Counted from the stretch's first letter, positions 8,173-17,637 are shown. The stretch is DNA of 64,000 nt from Gemmatimonadota bacterium (GCA_040882465.1 JBBEBG010000025.1:1-64000); one strand, 5' to 3'. Numbers and translations are program-made. The notes: generated from the letters alone by a model not told the origin.

Positions 8173-10874
8173 TATTCGGCCCGGAGCGCTTCGGAGGGTT
8201 CGATCCGGAGGGCGCGCCGGGCGGGGACGACACAGGCCAGCAGGCAGATGGCGAGCGTGAGAGCGACGTATGCCAGCACTCCCACCGCGGAGCTCAGAGA
8301 GAACTCGCCGACGGTCCCGAGCCCGTAGGTCGCGATCCCTCCGAGCACGCCCCCCAAAACCACCTGAAAGAGCGGACGCGCGAAGACCGACGCGACCACG
8401 CTCTTGGCGTCGGCTCCCAGAGCCACGCGAATGCCGATCTCCCGCGTTCGGCGGGCGACCGTGAAGGAGAAAACGGAGTAAATTCCGGCGAGCGACAGGG
8501 AGAGCGCGAGCACGCTGACGGCGGTCGCGATTCGAATCCAGAAGGCGGAGAACCGCTCGTCGGATTCAGTGGTCCGGTCCAGGGTCATGACGCCCGTCAG
8601 GGTCAATGCTTGATCCACGTCGAGAGCAAGTTCCTGGAGGCGGGGCCCGAACGCCGGTGCGTCCCCGCGCACATGGGCCACGATGTACGTGGGGGACGCC
8701 GGTTCCGGCCCGGACGGGACGTAGATCCCCCCGAACCCGTATCCGGACCGGGTGCCGAGGCTCGGCGCGACCCCCACGATCTCGTACCAAGGCCGGTCGA
8801 AGCGAGGCTCCCGCGCGTCCTCGTTCGCGAGGATGCGGACGTGCCGTCCGATCGGACTTCCCCCTCCGAGCACGTTCTCCACGAACGGCTGGTTCACGAT
8901 GGCGACCTGTGCTCCGGATTCGGCCTCCGTCAGCGTGAACCCTCGACCGACCAGGAGGGGGACTCCCAGCACCTCGAAGTAGTCCGGTTCGATGGCGACC
9001 ACGCCGACCCTGTGGCCGCGCTCGTCGGGAGGCTCGATCGCGCCTCCGTCCACCTCGATCTGATTCCACGGGTGATACTGGAGCGGCAGCCGACGGGAAA
9101 ATGTGACGCCCGAAACCTCGGGATCGACGAGGAGCCTCCGCTCCAGCTCGGCCCGCGCGGCGCCGTATCTCGCCGCGAGCTCCGCGGCACCGGCGTCCGC
9201 CCTGACCTCGCCCGCCAGGAGCGGGTCGAAGTCGAGCGCGGCCCCGACGTATTCCTCCACCGGGAACGGCAGCGCGGGAGTCACGCGTTCCCCGCCGCGA
9301 ACCAGCGCCAACGTAACGGCCGGGACGACCACCGAGACGGCGACCTGCACGACAATCACCGCGGTCCATGCCCCCCCGAGCTTGACCCCGCCGCCCCCCG
9401 CGCTCGTTTCCTTCAGGCGGCCGCCGATGCCCCCGGTGACCTTGAGCGCGGGCACGACTCCGGCGACGACCGCCGCGAGGACCCCGAGCACGCCGGCATA
9501 GACGACGGTTGGGCCCGATAGACCCCCGTGAAACCAGAACGGAAGCGGGAAGTCTTCCAGGATCTCTCCCCACATGACGTCGAAGGTCCATCCGACGCCG
9601 ACGCCGGCCACCGCCAGCCCGAGGACTGCCGCGAGCGTTCCCAGGACCAGCGCCTCGGTGAAGAGCTGGGTGACGATGCGACGTCGCGTGGCTCCCAGCG
9701 CGGTGCGGACCACGATCTCTCCTTCGCGAGCCACCGTGCGAGCGAATACGAGCAGCGCCACGTTCGCGCAGATGAGCGCCAGGAGGGCGAGGGGGAGCAG
9801 GTTCGTAGAGAGGGCGAGGAGGACCGCCACGCCGCTTGAGGTTCCCGAAATTATGCTCGTGATCCCGAGCGCATAGCGGTCCACTCCCGCGTTCCGGAAG
9901 GAGCGCCCCGGGACCGCGGAAGCGGTCCGGAGCCCGACTGTCGCGAGCTCCGCCTGCGCCTCCTCGACCGTGGCGCCCGCCGCGAGCCGACCGAACACCT
10001 CGGCTCCGGGAGCTCGCGCCGGATCGGAGGCCAGCTCCGAAACCCGGAGCGGCATCCACGCCGCGTGCCAGATCGGGAACCCAAACCCGTCCGGCATGAC
10101 CCCCACGATCGTTCGCGTGCCGCCCAGCACGATATTCCGCCCTACCACGGTGGAATCGCCCGCGAAGCGAGATCGCCAGAGGTCGTACCCGATCACCGCG
10201 ACGGGCGGCGCCCCTGGCTCCTCGTCCGCGGGGATGAGCGGGCGGCCGAGGAGCGGGGGGACCCTCGCGATGGAGAAAGCCGAGGCGGTCGTCTCCGCCA
10301 CGAGAACGGGGTCCCCTGCGGTCTGGCCGCCCACGAGGGTTCGGTAGGACTCGATGTAGGCGCCGAGCTTGATCGACTGGACCTGGTCCCGCCACATCGC
10401 GAAATCCGCGAGCGTCTCCGGCTCGATCCGACCGTCCTGGCCGTATCGGACGCTCACTCGGACGACCCGGTCACCCTCGTCCAGGGGAAGCCTCGGGCTC
10501 ACGACCTGGGTGATGATCTCGAACGTCGACGCGCCGACCCCGATCGCGAACGCCAGGGCCAGCCCGGCCGTGACGGTCATCCCCGGGTACCTCCGCAGCA
10601 TTCGGAGTCCGAGCTTCACGTCGAGCCAGGAGAAGTGGAGGCCGTCGAACCACTTGAGTCCGCGGGACGCGCGCGCTTCGTCGCGCAACCCCTCCGCGTG
10701 CCCGAACTCCACATGCGCTCGGCGTCGCGCCTCATCCGGCGACATCCCGTCGCGCATCAAGTCCGCGGCCCGCAGCTCGATGTGCTGCCGGAACTCTTCC
10801 TGGACCTCGGATTCCACATCTGAGCGGCGCAAGAGCCCGCGGAGGAGCGAGCGGAAGCGGGCGAGGACCCCCAT
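8172..10874 (-). CDS. ADOP-family FtsX-like permease (first of pair)
   Basis: 900-residue permease with the same architecture as its downstream neighbour: ADOP prefix (FRQHIELRAADLMRDG, ARRRAHVEFGHAEGL), then two MacB/FtsX modules ending CVVPARRALRIEPSEALRAE. The ATG at 10874 overlaps the padR stop (TGATG) and lies just after GGAGGGG; a GTG one codon upstream is the alternative start. The two permeases are clearly paralogous and probably work as one complex or arose by tandem duplication. Control is expected from the PadR regulator encoded first in the operon. Confidence 0.88.
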   Translation of the reverse strand: MGVLARFRSLLRGLLRRSDVESEVQEEFRQHIELRAADLMRDGMSPDEARRRAHVEFGHAEGLRDEARASRGLKWFDGLHFSWLDVKLGLRMLRRYPGMTVTAGLALAFAIGVGASTFEIITQVVSPRLPLDEGDRVVRVSVRYGQDGRIEPETLADFAMWRDQVQSIKLGAYIESYRTLVGGQTAGDPVLVAETTASAFSIARVPPLLGRPLIPADEEPGAPPVAVIGYDLWRSRFAGDSTVVGRNIVLGGTRTIVGVMPDGFGFPIWHAAWMPLRVSELASDPARAPGAEVFGRLAAGATVEEAQAELATVGLRTASAVPGRSFRNAGVDRYALGITSIISGTSSGVAVLLALSTNLLPLALLALICANVALLVFARTVAREGEIVVRTALGATRRRIVTQLFTEALVLGTLAAVLGLAVAGVGVGWTFDVMWGEILEDFPLPFWFHGGLSGPTVVYAGVLGVLAAVVAGVVPALKVTGGIGGRLKETSAGGGGVKLGGAWTAVIVVQVAVSVVVPAVTLALVRGGERVTPALPFPVEEYVGAALDFDPLLAGEVRADAGAAELAARYGAARAELERRLLVDPEVSGVTFSRRLPLQYHPWNQIEVDGGAIEPPDERGHRVGVVAIEPDYFEVLGVPLLVGRGFTLTEAESGAQVAIVNQPFVENVLGGGSPIGRHVRILANEDAREPRFDRPWYEIVGVAPSLGTRSGYGFGGIYVPSGPEPASPTYIVAHVRGDAPAFGPRLQELALDVDQALTLTGVMTLDRTTESDERFSAFWIRIATAVSVLALSLSLAGIYSVFSFTVARRTREIGIRVALGADAKSVVASVFARPLFQVVLGGVLGGIATYGLGTVGEFSLSSAVGVLAYVALTLAICLLACVVPARRALRIEPSEALRAE

Positions 10875-11215
10875 CACCCCTCCTGCGGCCGCGCCGAGAG
10901 CGCCCGCGCGATCGCGTCCGCGAGCGAATTCCAGCTCGCGACCTCCTCACCCAGCTGCCGTCGTCCCGCCTTCGTGAGGCTGTAGTACTTCGCCCTCCGG
11001 TTGTTCTCCGAGGTGCCCCACTCGCTCTGGATCAGCCCCTTGTGCTCGAGTCGGTAGAGCGCCGGGTAAAGGGCGCCCTGCTGGATCTGAAGCGCGCCCC
11101 CGGAGATCTGCTCGATCCGGAGGAGCACTCCATAGCCGTGCAGCTTCCCGAGGGAAACGGCCTTTAGGATGAGAAGGTCGAGGGTGCCCGGAAGGATGTT
11201 GGCCTGGTCCGTCAT
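10874..11215 (-). CDS. PadR-family transcriptional regulator
   Basis: 113 residues with the PadR winged-helix signature: LPGTLDLLILKAVSLG, HGYGVLLRIEQ, QQGALYPALYRLEHKGLI and the wing residues YSLTKAGRRQL. The C-terminal helix used for dimerisation is short, as in subfamily 2 PadR proteins. It is the first gene of the operon with two ADOP permeases and overlaps the next gene. PadR proteins of this type usually repress their own operon and respond to small hydrophobic ligands or antibiotics. The inverted repeat at 11217-11243 directly before the ATG is the likely operator. Confidence 0.92.
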   Translation of the reverse strand: MTDQANILPGTLDLLILKAVSLGKLHGYGVLLRIEQISGGALQIQQGALYPALYRLEHKGLIQSEWGTSENNRRAKYYSLTKAGRRQLGEEVASWNSLADAIARALSARPQEG

Positions 11216-11216
11216 C

Positions 11217-11243
11217 GTCTCTCCTATGAAGGTTAGGAGAGAC
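11217..11243 (-). promoter_or_regulatory. Inverted repeat over the padR ribosome binding site
   Basis: A perfect 10-bp inverted repeat, GTCTCTCCTA, 7 nt, then TAGGAGAGAC, ends 1 nt before the padR ATG. The right arm contains the AGGAG ribosome binding site. It can act as a DNA operator for PadR, as an mRNA hairpin that hides the ribosome binding site, or both. A further half-site (CTTCTCCTAA) lies at about 11251-11260. Confidence 0.7.
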
Positions 11244-11312
11244 TACCGAGCTTCTCCTAAGCAGTCAAGGGCAGCATGAGACGGGCTCCCGAGAGGCTCG
11301 GCGCCCGCCGAA

Positions 11313-11543
11313 TCACTTGACCGGGCTCGCGGCTCCTTTCCTGCCGCGACGAAGCTTGTAGGCCACGGCGGCCACCGGAACCATCGCGACAGTCCCGAGC
11401 GCGAGGACCGTGCGCTTCGTGAATATCGCCTGGAGCCCTTTCGCGAAGACGAACGCCTTGGTCCCCTTCACGGGGTGTTTGACCATGAACGTGGTCTTCG
11501 GAGCCTTCGCGTATGCGAGGGCGGTTGCGATCTTGCCGATCAT
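11313..11543 (-). CDS. Small basic membrane protein, unknown function
   Basis: 76 residues: an N-terminal amphipathic stretch (MIGKIATALAYAKAPKTT), a single membrane segment (about residues 47-65, VLALGTVAMVPVAAVAYKL) and a basic tail (RRGRKG). The ATG at 11543 has an excellent AGAGGAGG box 5 nt upstream, so it is preferred over a start 6 codons earlier. It lies just downstream of the glycine-zipper stress protein on the same strand and may be co-transcribed with it. I do not recognise a family. Confidence 0.55.
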   Translation of the reverse strand: MIGKIATALAYAKAPKTTFMVKHPVKGTKAFVFAKGLQAIFTKRTVLALGTVAMVPVAAVAYKLRRGRKGAASPVK

Positions 11544-11597
11544 GAATCCTCCTCTGGACAAAGTCGGGTCACTTCGCGTTCGACGAACAGGTCGCGT

Positions 11598-12224
11598 CTA
11601 GTCGGCGTCCTGGTCCTGAAATACGAGATCCCCGCCGTGGCTCTCGAGAATCTCGACGACGTTGGTGCGTTCGGCGTCGGTCTCGGCGAGCACGCCGACG
11701 ATGATCTTTCCTTCCTTGATGAGCGCCTCGAAGCGCCGTGCGCGGTCCTCGCTCATTCCCGCACCCACAAATGCCCCGATGAGGCCCCCGGCGGCCGCAC
11801 CGGCTCCCCCGCCGGCGAGCATGGCGGCGATTGGTCCCGCCACCGCCAGACCGAGCGGGGGTACGACGAGCGTGGTGCTCGCCGCGGCGAGCGCGGCGCC
11901 CACGGCGCCGGTCGCTCCGCCGATCGTGCCACCGGCACCCGCTCCCTCCAGGGTCTTTCGATGTTTCTCGAGCTCGACTTTCTCGACGACGATCGCCTCC
12001 GACTCCAACTCACCGTATCGGGGATGCGAATCGATGAACCGTGAACGGCTCTCCGTCGTCATGAAGACGGAGACCTGCCGTCGCGCGTATCCCCGTTTCT
12101 CCAACTCTCTCGAGGCGTCGAGGGCCTCGTCGAGGTCGTGGTAAGCCGCGGATACGAATCTGGGCCGGCCGCTCGGCAACAAGTCCATCATTGCCGCCCG
12201 GTCCAGCCTTCTTGCCTGTGCCAT
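11598..12224 (-). CDS. General-stress-protein-17M-like protein with glycine-zipper membrane hairpin
   Basis: 208 residues. The N-terminal 65 residues (SAAYHDLDEALDASRELEKRGYARRQVSVFM) match the GSP17M/YflT-type domain of bacterial stress proteins. Residues about 95-160 form a Gly/Ala-rich glycine-zipper hairpin likely to insert in a membrane. The last 40 residues return to a ferredoxin-like alpha/beta pattern (IIVGVLAETDAERTNVVEILESHGG). Such proteins occur widely in soil bacteria under general stress control, with no known reaction. Confidence 0.7.
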   Translation of the reverse strand: MAQARRLDRAAMMDLLPSGRPRFVSAAYHDLDEALDASRELEKRGYARRQVSVFMTTESRSRFIDSHPRYGELESEAIVVEKVELEKHRKTLEGAGAGGTIGGATGAVGAALAAASTTLVVPPLGLAVAGPIAAMLAGGGAGAAAGGLIGAFVGAGMSEDRARRFEALIKEGKIIVGVLAETDAERTNVVEILESHGGDLVFQDQDAD

Positions 12225-12614
12225 GACCGTGCCTCTCGTAATCGTCGAAAGTTCGCACTTGAGGAGGTGCCGGACCTTGGCGCACGCGTCAGGGGAGCGC
12301 GGTCCGGACGGGCCTCCATCAGGGAAAGAGAAGCACGATCCATGCCCGTGGGCATCAGGCCAGGCGCAAGGCTCGATGCGGGCGCGGAACGCCCGCCGCG
12401 AGGTCGGGACGGGAAGAACTCACCCGGGGGGAGGGAATCATTCCCGCCCTGGGCCGGCTGGCCCCTTTCCCACGGGCTCGAGTGCCGCACTGCGAAAGGC
12501 GCGAAGAGGGGGGACAGCCGAGCCAGGACCCATGTATGTTTCAACAGTCAGCGCGGCGCCCAGTCTCCGAACGAGTGGTGAGCCCGCGTCCTGAATTGTC
12601 CAGGGAGGGATACC
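12225..12614. other. 390-bp intergenic region, no gene seen
   Basis: The region lies between two divergent genes and must hold both promoters. I see a short perfect hairpin (ATGCCC GT GGGCAT) near 12342-12355 and several G-runs, but no convincing open reading frame, tRNA or -35/-10 pair. The 20 bp before 12615 carry GGGAGGG as the ribosome binding site of the hydrolase gene. Confidence 0.5.
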
Positions 12615-13538
12615 ATGACGAAGCTCGTCCTCGGGTTTGTGCTGTCAGCCGCTCTTTCGTTTTCCGCGTGTTCATCGTCGGGCCCTGGTTCCGGTGGCAC
12701 CGTCGGCTCCGGCGCTACGTCGGGGCAAGGGGGCGCGGGCGGCAGTGCGGTGGACACGGGAGGCGGCGCAGACGGCAACGCCTGGCCGGCGGTCACTGAC
12801 TTCGCGGCGCGCGGACCGTTTCCCATCCAGCGCGAGGCCAACGTCGGTCCGAACGCCGCCTACGACATCGTCCGGCCCGCGATGTTGGGGGCGCAAGGGC
12901 GTAAACACCCCATTATCAGCTGGAACAACGGAACGCTTTACGAGATCAGTCGCTACCAAGACTTGCTGGACCATTGGGCGTCACACGGATTTGTCGTGAT
13001 GGGCGGCCACACCAACACCACCGCGGGCGGCGCGATTCACCAAGGGGCGATTGATTGGCTGGTCGCCGAAAACGCCCGCACCGGGAGCCCCTACTTTGGA
13101 ATGTTGGAAGTCACCAAGATCGGGGCGGCCGGGCATTCCCAGGGCGGGGGCGCCAGCATCACGGCGGGCGCCAACCTTCCCGGCCCGGCGGGAATCGTCA
13201 CCACCATGCCGCTGATGCCGATCATGTCTTATCAGCGTCCCCACATTGAGCAACACGCGGCGTCGATGTTGATCGTCAGCGCCACCGAAGACGCGCGGTC
13301 CAACGCGGTCGCCGACCAGGCATTCGCCGACATCACCACGGAGTTCGTCGACGCTCAATTCGTGGGCGTTCACGAGGACGCCATGAATCCTGGAATCCAC
13401 GGCGCGACCGTGGCCTGGTTCCGATATCAGCTGATGGGAGACGCAACCGCGAAGGCCCAATTCTATCCGCCGGCGATCTGTGGCCTGTGCAGCGAGAACG
13501 CATGGATGCGCGTCCGCCACAAAAACTCGCCGCCGTAA
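12615..13538 (+). CDS. Lipoprotein alpha/beta hydrolase (polyester-hydrolase/chlorophyllase-like)
   Basis: 307 residues. An N-terminal lipobox (LSFSAC, Cys about residue 20) is followed by a 35-residue Gly/Ser/Thr linker, a style common in myxobacterial lipoproteins. The catalytic domain has the nucleophile elbow GHSQGG (Ser175), an Asp in SATEDARSN (near 223) as probable acid and a His in NPGIHGATVAW (near 256). Order and spacing resemble cutinase/PET-hydrolase-like and chlorophyllase-like alpha/beta hydrolases. It would act as a surface- or periplasm-anchored esterase; the substrate is unknown. No operon partners. The linker composition and isolated position fit horizontal acquisition, but this is an inference. 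Confidence 0.75.
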   Translation: MTKLVLGFVLSAALSFSACSSSGPGSGGTVGSGATSGQGGAGGSAVDTGGGADGNAWPAVTDFAARGPFPIQREANVGPNAAYDIVRPAMLGAQGRKHPIISWNNGTLYEISRYQDLLDHWASHGFVVMGGHTNTTAGGAIHQGAIDWLVAENARTGSPYFGMLEVTKIGAAGHSQGGGASITAGANLPGPAGIVTTMPLMPIMSYQRPHIEQHAASMLIVSATEDARSNAVADQAFADITTEFVDAQFVGVHEDAMNPGIHGATVAWFRYQLMGDATAKAQFYPPAICGLCSENAWMRVRHKNSPP

Positions 13539-13942
13539 AGAACCCTCAACAAGAGCCCTCAACACGCGCGGTTGCTGCGTGGGTCATCGAGGAGAGCGGG
13601 TCGGCGGAGGCCCTGGACGCCGCTTCTTGCCGGGCTCGGTCTGGCCGAGGTCGTGCTCGAAATGATCCAGGAGTTGGAAGAGCTCGTCGCTGATCCACTC
13701 GCGATCGCGTCGGCGCCCCAAGCGGGTCGGGGCAACTACACCCACCGTCCGAGGACGATCTTGCGAGCGACCGAGGGCTACGTCACGACGGCCGCATCCT
13801 GGCCGAGTATCGAGTGGATCAGTGAGACCGTGTTCTCCAACCCACTTTCGACGGTAGCCATTAGCGGCCTTTTGGGGCCTCCTGGAAAAGCGCCCCTCGA
13901 CGAGGGCAAGTCGTCCTCGCCTCCCTGGTACCTCCCGACAAG
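13539..13942. other. 404-bp region without a supported gene
   Basis: Between the hydrolase stop and the end of the degraded FN3 gene. A minus-strand frame reads DREWISDELFQLLDHFEHDL near 13690, which looks protein-like for about 40 residues, but it has no start, no family I recognise and merges with the frameshifted gene upstream. I treat it as possible remnant DNA. Confidence 0.35.
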
Positions 13943-15731
13943 TCAGTTGTCCGCCACCTGACAGATCACCGGCTGGCCTCCGGGGAGCGACCCGTTTCCT
14001 CCCACGGTGTAGGCTCCCGTCACACCGACTGGCACCTCCATCGCGTCTCTGACGATCGTCCCCGTGAAGACGGCGCTTGTGCCGGGGTAGCCGGCTGCCG
14101 TCCCGACACCACTGGCAACGAAGTTGCCGTTCTGGTCGGTGTTCCCGGATACCATAAATCCAATTTCCGTTCCCCGTAACGATGATTGCCCCTTCGACGA
14201 GCGTGACCGTGAGCTGTGTGACCGTCGCTGCGATCAGAGTGAACAAGGCCGCTCCTCCGGCTCGGGGGCCATTCCCACCGCCCCCGTCTCCGTTGTCACC
14301 CCCGAAGGTGTCCGCTTGACCCAGCTTGCCGGCACCGGTCCCTAGGGTTCCGATCATCCCACCTGTGGCGATGGCGTCTCCGCCCTTGCCTCCCGCACCC
14401 CCCGCCATGGGCGGCGCACAGCAGTCGCCGCCGTTTCCGCCAAAACCACCGAGCGCCTCGGCGTCCCCGCCGTCCCCCCTCTAGCGCTTCCTTCTCCACC
14501 CTTTCCTCCATTCCCGTCCTCCTCGACGGGGGCACCCGTGATCGTCCCCGGCTGGAGGACGATGTAACCGGCGCCCCCTGTCGTCCCACCGAGTCCTCCG
14601 GTGGCGATCGCCGGGGCGCCATCCGCGCAGGGAACTATCGCGTGGGTGCCTTCCGCCCTCGCACGGCCACCCATGCCTCCATTCCCTCGGATGACTCTCA
14701 CACCGGCGCCGAAGGTCAATCCCGCCCCGCCCGGCGTCTCCCGTATTGGGGCACAGCGGCGATTCCACCTTGGCGGGAGCGTTCTTTCCATCCCCGGCCG
14801 TGATATTCGCGGCGACGACGATGTCTCCGTCATTGCTCGTCCGAGAGGATTCTCTGGGCCCCGCGACGATGGGCGCGTTCACCGTCGTGGTACCGCCGGC
14901 AGGGGCCTGCAACTCGGGCCCGGCACTCGCTCCAGGCGCGGGCGGGCTGGTCTCGACATCGAAGGTGGGCTCGAAGCTCACATTCTGGTAAGAGGTGTCC
15001 GTGAGTCGCACCGATCCATCCGACACGATGGCGGGCTGAGCCGAAGGGGCCGATCCAATGGTCGGATCGCCGGCCGCCACGACGGTGATGCCGGGTGCCG
15101 CGCCGGCCGGCGGAGGCGCGCAGGCGTTCGTCAGGAGTCCACCGAGGGCAAAGTCTCCCGTGACGCTGGTCTCAATCGACTGGGCAGTTGCCCGTGACAG
15201 TTCCGTTGAGGATGGCGTCGCCGCTGATATGGATCACGACCGGTCCCGTAAGGGTCACCGTGACGCCCGCGGGGACGTTCATCGACGTGACCGTGTGGCT
15301 GCCGCCCGCCAGCTGAATATTCGCCTGCGGATTGAGCGCAACCTCCGGCGCCGCGGAGACCCCGGCCGATTCACCGGACTCTCCCCCGGTATGGGAGGCC
15401 GTGACCACGAAGTAATGGGTCTCAGGCTCGGTGAGGCCGGTGATCTCACTCGGCGACGTGACGTTCTGCACCCGAGTCCCTTCCGGCAAGCCACTGTAAT
15501 TGCTCTTGGTAACCCCGGTCTGCGTGGCGAAGGAGATCGTGTAGGGCGTGGCGCCGGCTACCGCGCTCCAGGAGATCGTGACAGCCCATCGCCCATGCCG
15601 TCGACCTGAACGTTGGTCGGTGAGTTCGGGGGTGACCCGCGTGCCGTCGGCCCGCTGCCTCCTCCGCGGGATGCGAGGGACGCGAGGAGAAGAGTGGCCA
15701 AGACGCGACTGCGGACAGGGATGCGTGGCAT
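13943..15731 (-). pseudogene. Secreted FN3/glycine-rich repeat protein, multiply frameshifted
   Basis: Successive pieces in different frames together give one secreted protein. The ATG at 15731 starts a signal peptide (RVLATLLLASLAS). A fibronectin type III domain follows in another frame to about 15172 (TISWSAVAGATPYTISFAT, then ETHYFVVTASHTGGESG), then a beta-rich Gly/Thr region around 15080-14700, a GGxGGxGG-rich region around 14750-14290, and a C-terminal piece ending at 13943 (SGNTDQNGNFVASGVGTAAG). At least four frame changes are needed (near 15590, 15170, 14720 and 14350, and one more near 14160). Parts resemble a myxobacterial-type adhesin or matrix protein. Either a decayed gene or a stretch of poor sequence; neighbouring genes are intact, which favours decay. 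Confidence 0.65.
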
Positions 15732-15829
15732 GGTCCGTCTTCCGAGGTTTCCAGGTCCAGAAGTCGCGAAGGGTATCCGCGGGCGGGGAGCGCGGAACAA
15801 AGCTGGGGCGCGATCTTCGACAGGACCAG

Positions 15830-15862
15830 AAAAAAAATGTGGGCGGGCCGTCGAGGCCGCCC
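15830..15862 (-). terminator. Rho-independent terminator of the metal-uptake operon
   Basis: Read on the minus strand, GGGCGGCC, a GTCGA-type loop and GGCC(C)GCCC form a stem (one bulged base) directly after the permease TGA at 15867, followed by eight consecutive T (A-run at 15830-15837 on the plus strand). It is the clearest intrinsic terminator in the window. Confidence 0.85.
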
Positions 15863-15866
15863 GCGA

Positions 15867-16694
15867 TCAGCGGGGCCGGAGCGCCCGAAAAGTCGCGACG
15901 CTCACAAGAGCCAGCCCGCACGCGACAACGATGGCCGAGCCGGTCGGGAGATCCAGCGTGTAGGACGCGGCCAGCCCGAGGAGGCTCGCGGCGGCGGAGA
16001 CCGCCCAGCCTACGATGAGCGTCGCCCTCCACGACCTGGCCAGCATCAGGCCGCAGGCAGCCGGAACGATGAGATAGGCGAAGGTAAGGAGCACTCCCGC
16101 GAGTCGAACGAAGCTCACGACCACGAGCGCAAAGGCCGCGTAAAAGAGAAAGTCCCACATCCGCACGCGCACACCCCGCGCGAGGGCAACCTCGGCGTCG
16201 GTCGAGATGAGCGCGAAGCGCTCGTGGAATGCACCGTAGAATCCAGCGAGCAGGGCGAAGAGGATGGCGCGCTGTCCCACCTCTCCGGCGGTGACGTTCA
16301 GGATATCGCCGGTGAGAAGATGCTCGAGCTCCTCCCGTCCCCCGGCGACCCGGCTCAATAGGAGAATCACACCAGCCGCCGCCACCACGAAGGTGATCCC
16401 AATGATGGCCTCCTGCGGGACCCGGTGTTCGCGGCTTCCGCGAGTCCAGGCGAAAAGGGCCGCGCCGATGAAGGTCACCCCGAGGGAAATCCAGAAGACC
16501 GGTCGATCGTGGAAGTCATACCCGATGAGGAGGGCGAAGGAGCTGCCCAGCGTGGCGAGTTGAGCGAGCGCGAGGTCCACGAAGATGACTTCGCGCTTTA
16601 CGACGTGGAGCCCGAGGTACACGAGAAGGGGAGGGAGGATGAGGCATGCCGCGAGCGGCCACTTCATGACCTCCCAAACGATCTGAAGATCCAC
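15867..16694 (-). CDS. Metal (zinc/manganese) ABC transporter permease, ZnuB/MntB family
   Basis: 275 residues with about eight membrane helices and family landmarks VVKREVIFVDLALAQLATLG (the cytoplasmic ATPase-contact loop region), GVRVRMWDFLFYAAFALVVV and GVLLTFAYLIVPAACGLML. The GTG at 16694 follows the ZnuA stop after 2 nt; an ATG at 16667 with GGGAGG only 2 nt before it is the alternative. Third gene of a porin-ZnuA-ZnuB operon. No ABC ATPase of the ZnuC type is encoded in the operon or elsewhere in the window apart from the unrelated one at 55.8 kb. A terminator follows immediately. Confidence 0.88.
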   Translation of the reverse strand: MDLQIVWEVMKWPLAACLILPPLLVYLGLHVVKREVIFVDLALAQLATLGSSFALLIGYDFHDRPVFWISLGVTFIGAALFAWTRGSREHRVPQEAIIGITFVVAAAGVILLLSRVAGGREELEHLLTGDILNVTAGEVGQRAILFALLAGFYGAFHERFALISTDAEVALARGVRVRMWDFLFYAAFALVVVSFVRLAGVLLTFAYLIVPAACGLMLARSWRATLIVGWAVSAAASLLGLAASYTLDLPTGSAIVVACGLALVSVATFRALRPR

Positions 16695-16696
16695 CG

Positions 16697-17620
16697 TCAG
16701 TCTGCGGCTCCGAGGGCGCGCGCCAGCGTTTCGACGATGTAGTCCATCAGCCCGAAGTACGAATCCGTGTTCGGGGCCACGCCGGGCTGTTGAGGGAGAT
16801 CGAGCACCACGGCGTCCGTCTGCCGGGCGACTGTCTCCGCCGTCCTTCGATTCTGGAAGGGTTGTACGAGGATTGCACGCGCACCTTCGGCTCTCATCGT
16901 CGCGATCACCTCGGAGAGGTGCGCCGGGGAGGGCGCGATTCCGGGCCGCGGCTCCAGCGTGGCTACGACTTCGAGCCCGAAACGTGTCGCCAGATATCGG
17001 AAGTCGTTGTGAAAGGTTACAATCGCCGCTCCGCGGGACGGTGCGAGGCGGTTCTGCCACTCCGTCAGCTTGGTATCGAGGGTGGCCTCGAAGGATCTCA
17101 AGTTCGCCTGGACCTGTGCCGCCGACGCGGGATCCACCTGCGCGAGACGTTCCGCGATCAGCCGGGCGACCGTCCGGGCGTTCACCGGGTCGAGGAGGAA
17201 GTGGGGATTCCCGAGCGCGTGGACGTCACCCCGCGAACGATCGAGTGTCGCCGGCACGTCGAGGAGAGTGATCCCCTCGCTCGCGGAGATCCTTCCCGGA
17301 GCGCCAACCGCGATCTTCGTGTTCCGCGCGCTCTGGAGGAGCGGAGGAAGCCAGCCGAGCTCGAGCTCCGCGCCCCCTTCGAGGAGCACGTCCGCCCGGT
17401 TCAGTGTGACGATGAGGCTCGGGCGGGCGTCCACGAAGTGTGGATCCTCGGTCGGCTTTGCGAGCGCCGTGACTTCGACGGACTGGCCCCCGATCGCCTG
17501 GGCGAGCGCGGCCAGGTCAGGCGTCGTGGCGACCACCCTGAGTTGCCCCTGGAGAGGTGCGGCTCCGGCCCATGACAGGAGAATCACCGCCGCCGCGAAG
17601 TTCGCCACCGTTCTCTTCAT
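16697..17620 (-). CDS. Metal ABC transporter substrate-binding protein, ZnuA/AdcA family
   Basis: 307 residues with signal peptide (VANFAAAVILLSWAGAAPLQG). Cluster A-I features are VVATTPDLAALAQAIGG, EDPHFVDARPS (metal His), LGNPHFLLDPVNA (second His), TFHNDFRYLATRFGL (third His) and a C-terminal acidic ligand region (TDSYFGLMDYIVETLA). It lacks the His-rich loop of many ZnuA proteins; manganese or iron binding is also possible. The ATG at 17620 has GGAGGG upstream. The gene sits 17 nt after the porin-like gene and 2 nt before the permease gene. Confidence 0.9.
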   Translation of the reverse strand: MKRTVANFAAAVILLSWAGAAPLQGQLRVVATTPDLAALAQAIGGQSVEVTALAKPTEDPHFVDARPSLIVTLNRADVLLEGGAELELGWLPPLLQSARNTKIAVGAPGRISASEGITLLDVPATLDRSRGDVHALGNPHFLLDPVNARTVARLIAERLAQVDPASAAQVQANLRSFEATLDTKLTEWQNRLAPSRGAAIVTFHNDFRYLATRFGLEVVATLEPRPGIAPSPAHLSEVIATMRAEGARAILVQPFQNRRTAETVARQTDAVVLDLPQQPGVAPNTDSYFGLMDYIVETLARALGAAD

Positions 17621-17637
17621 CTGCCCTCCGCTTCCCT

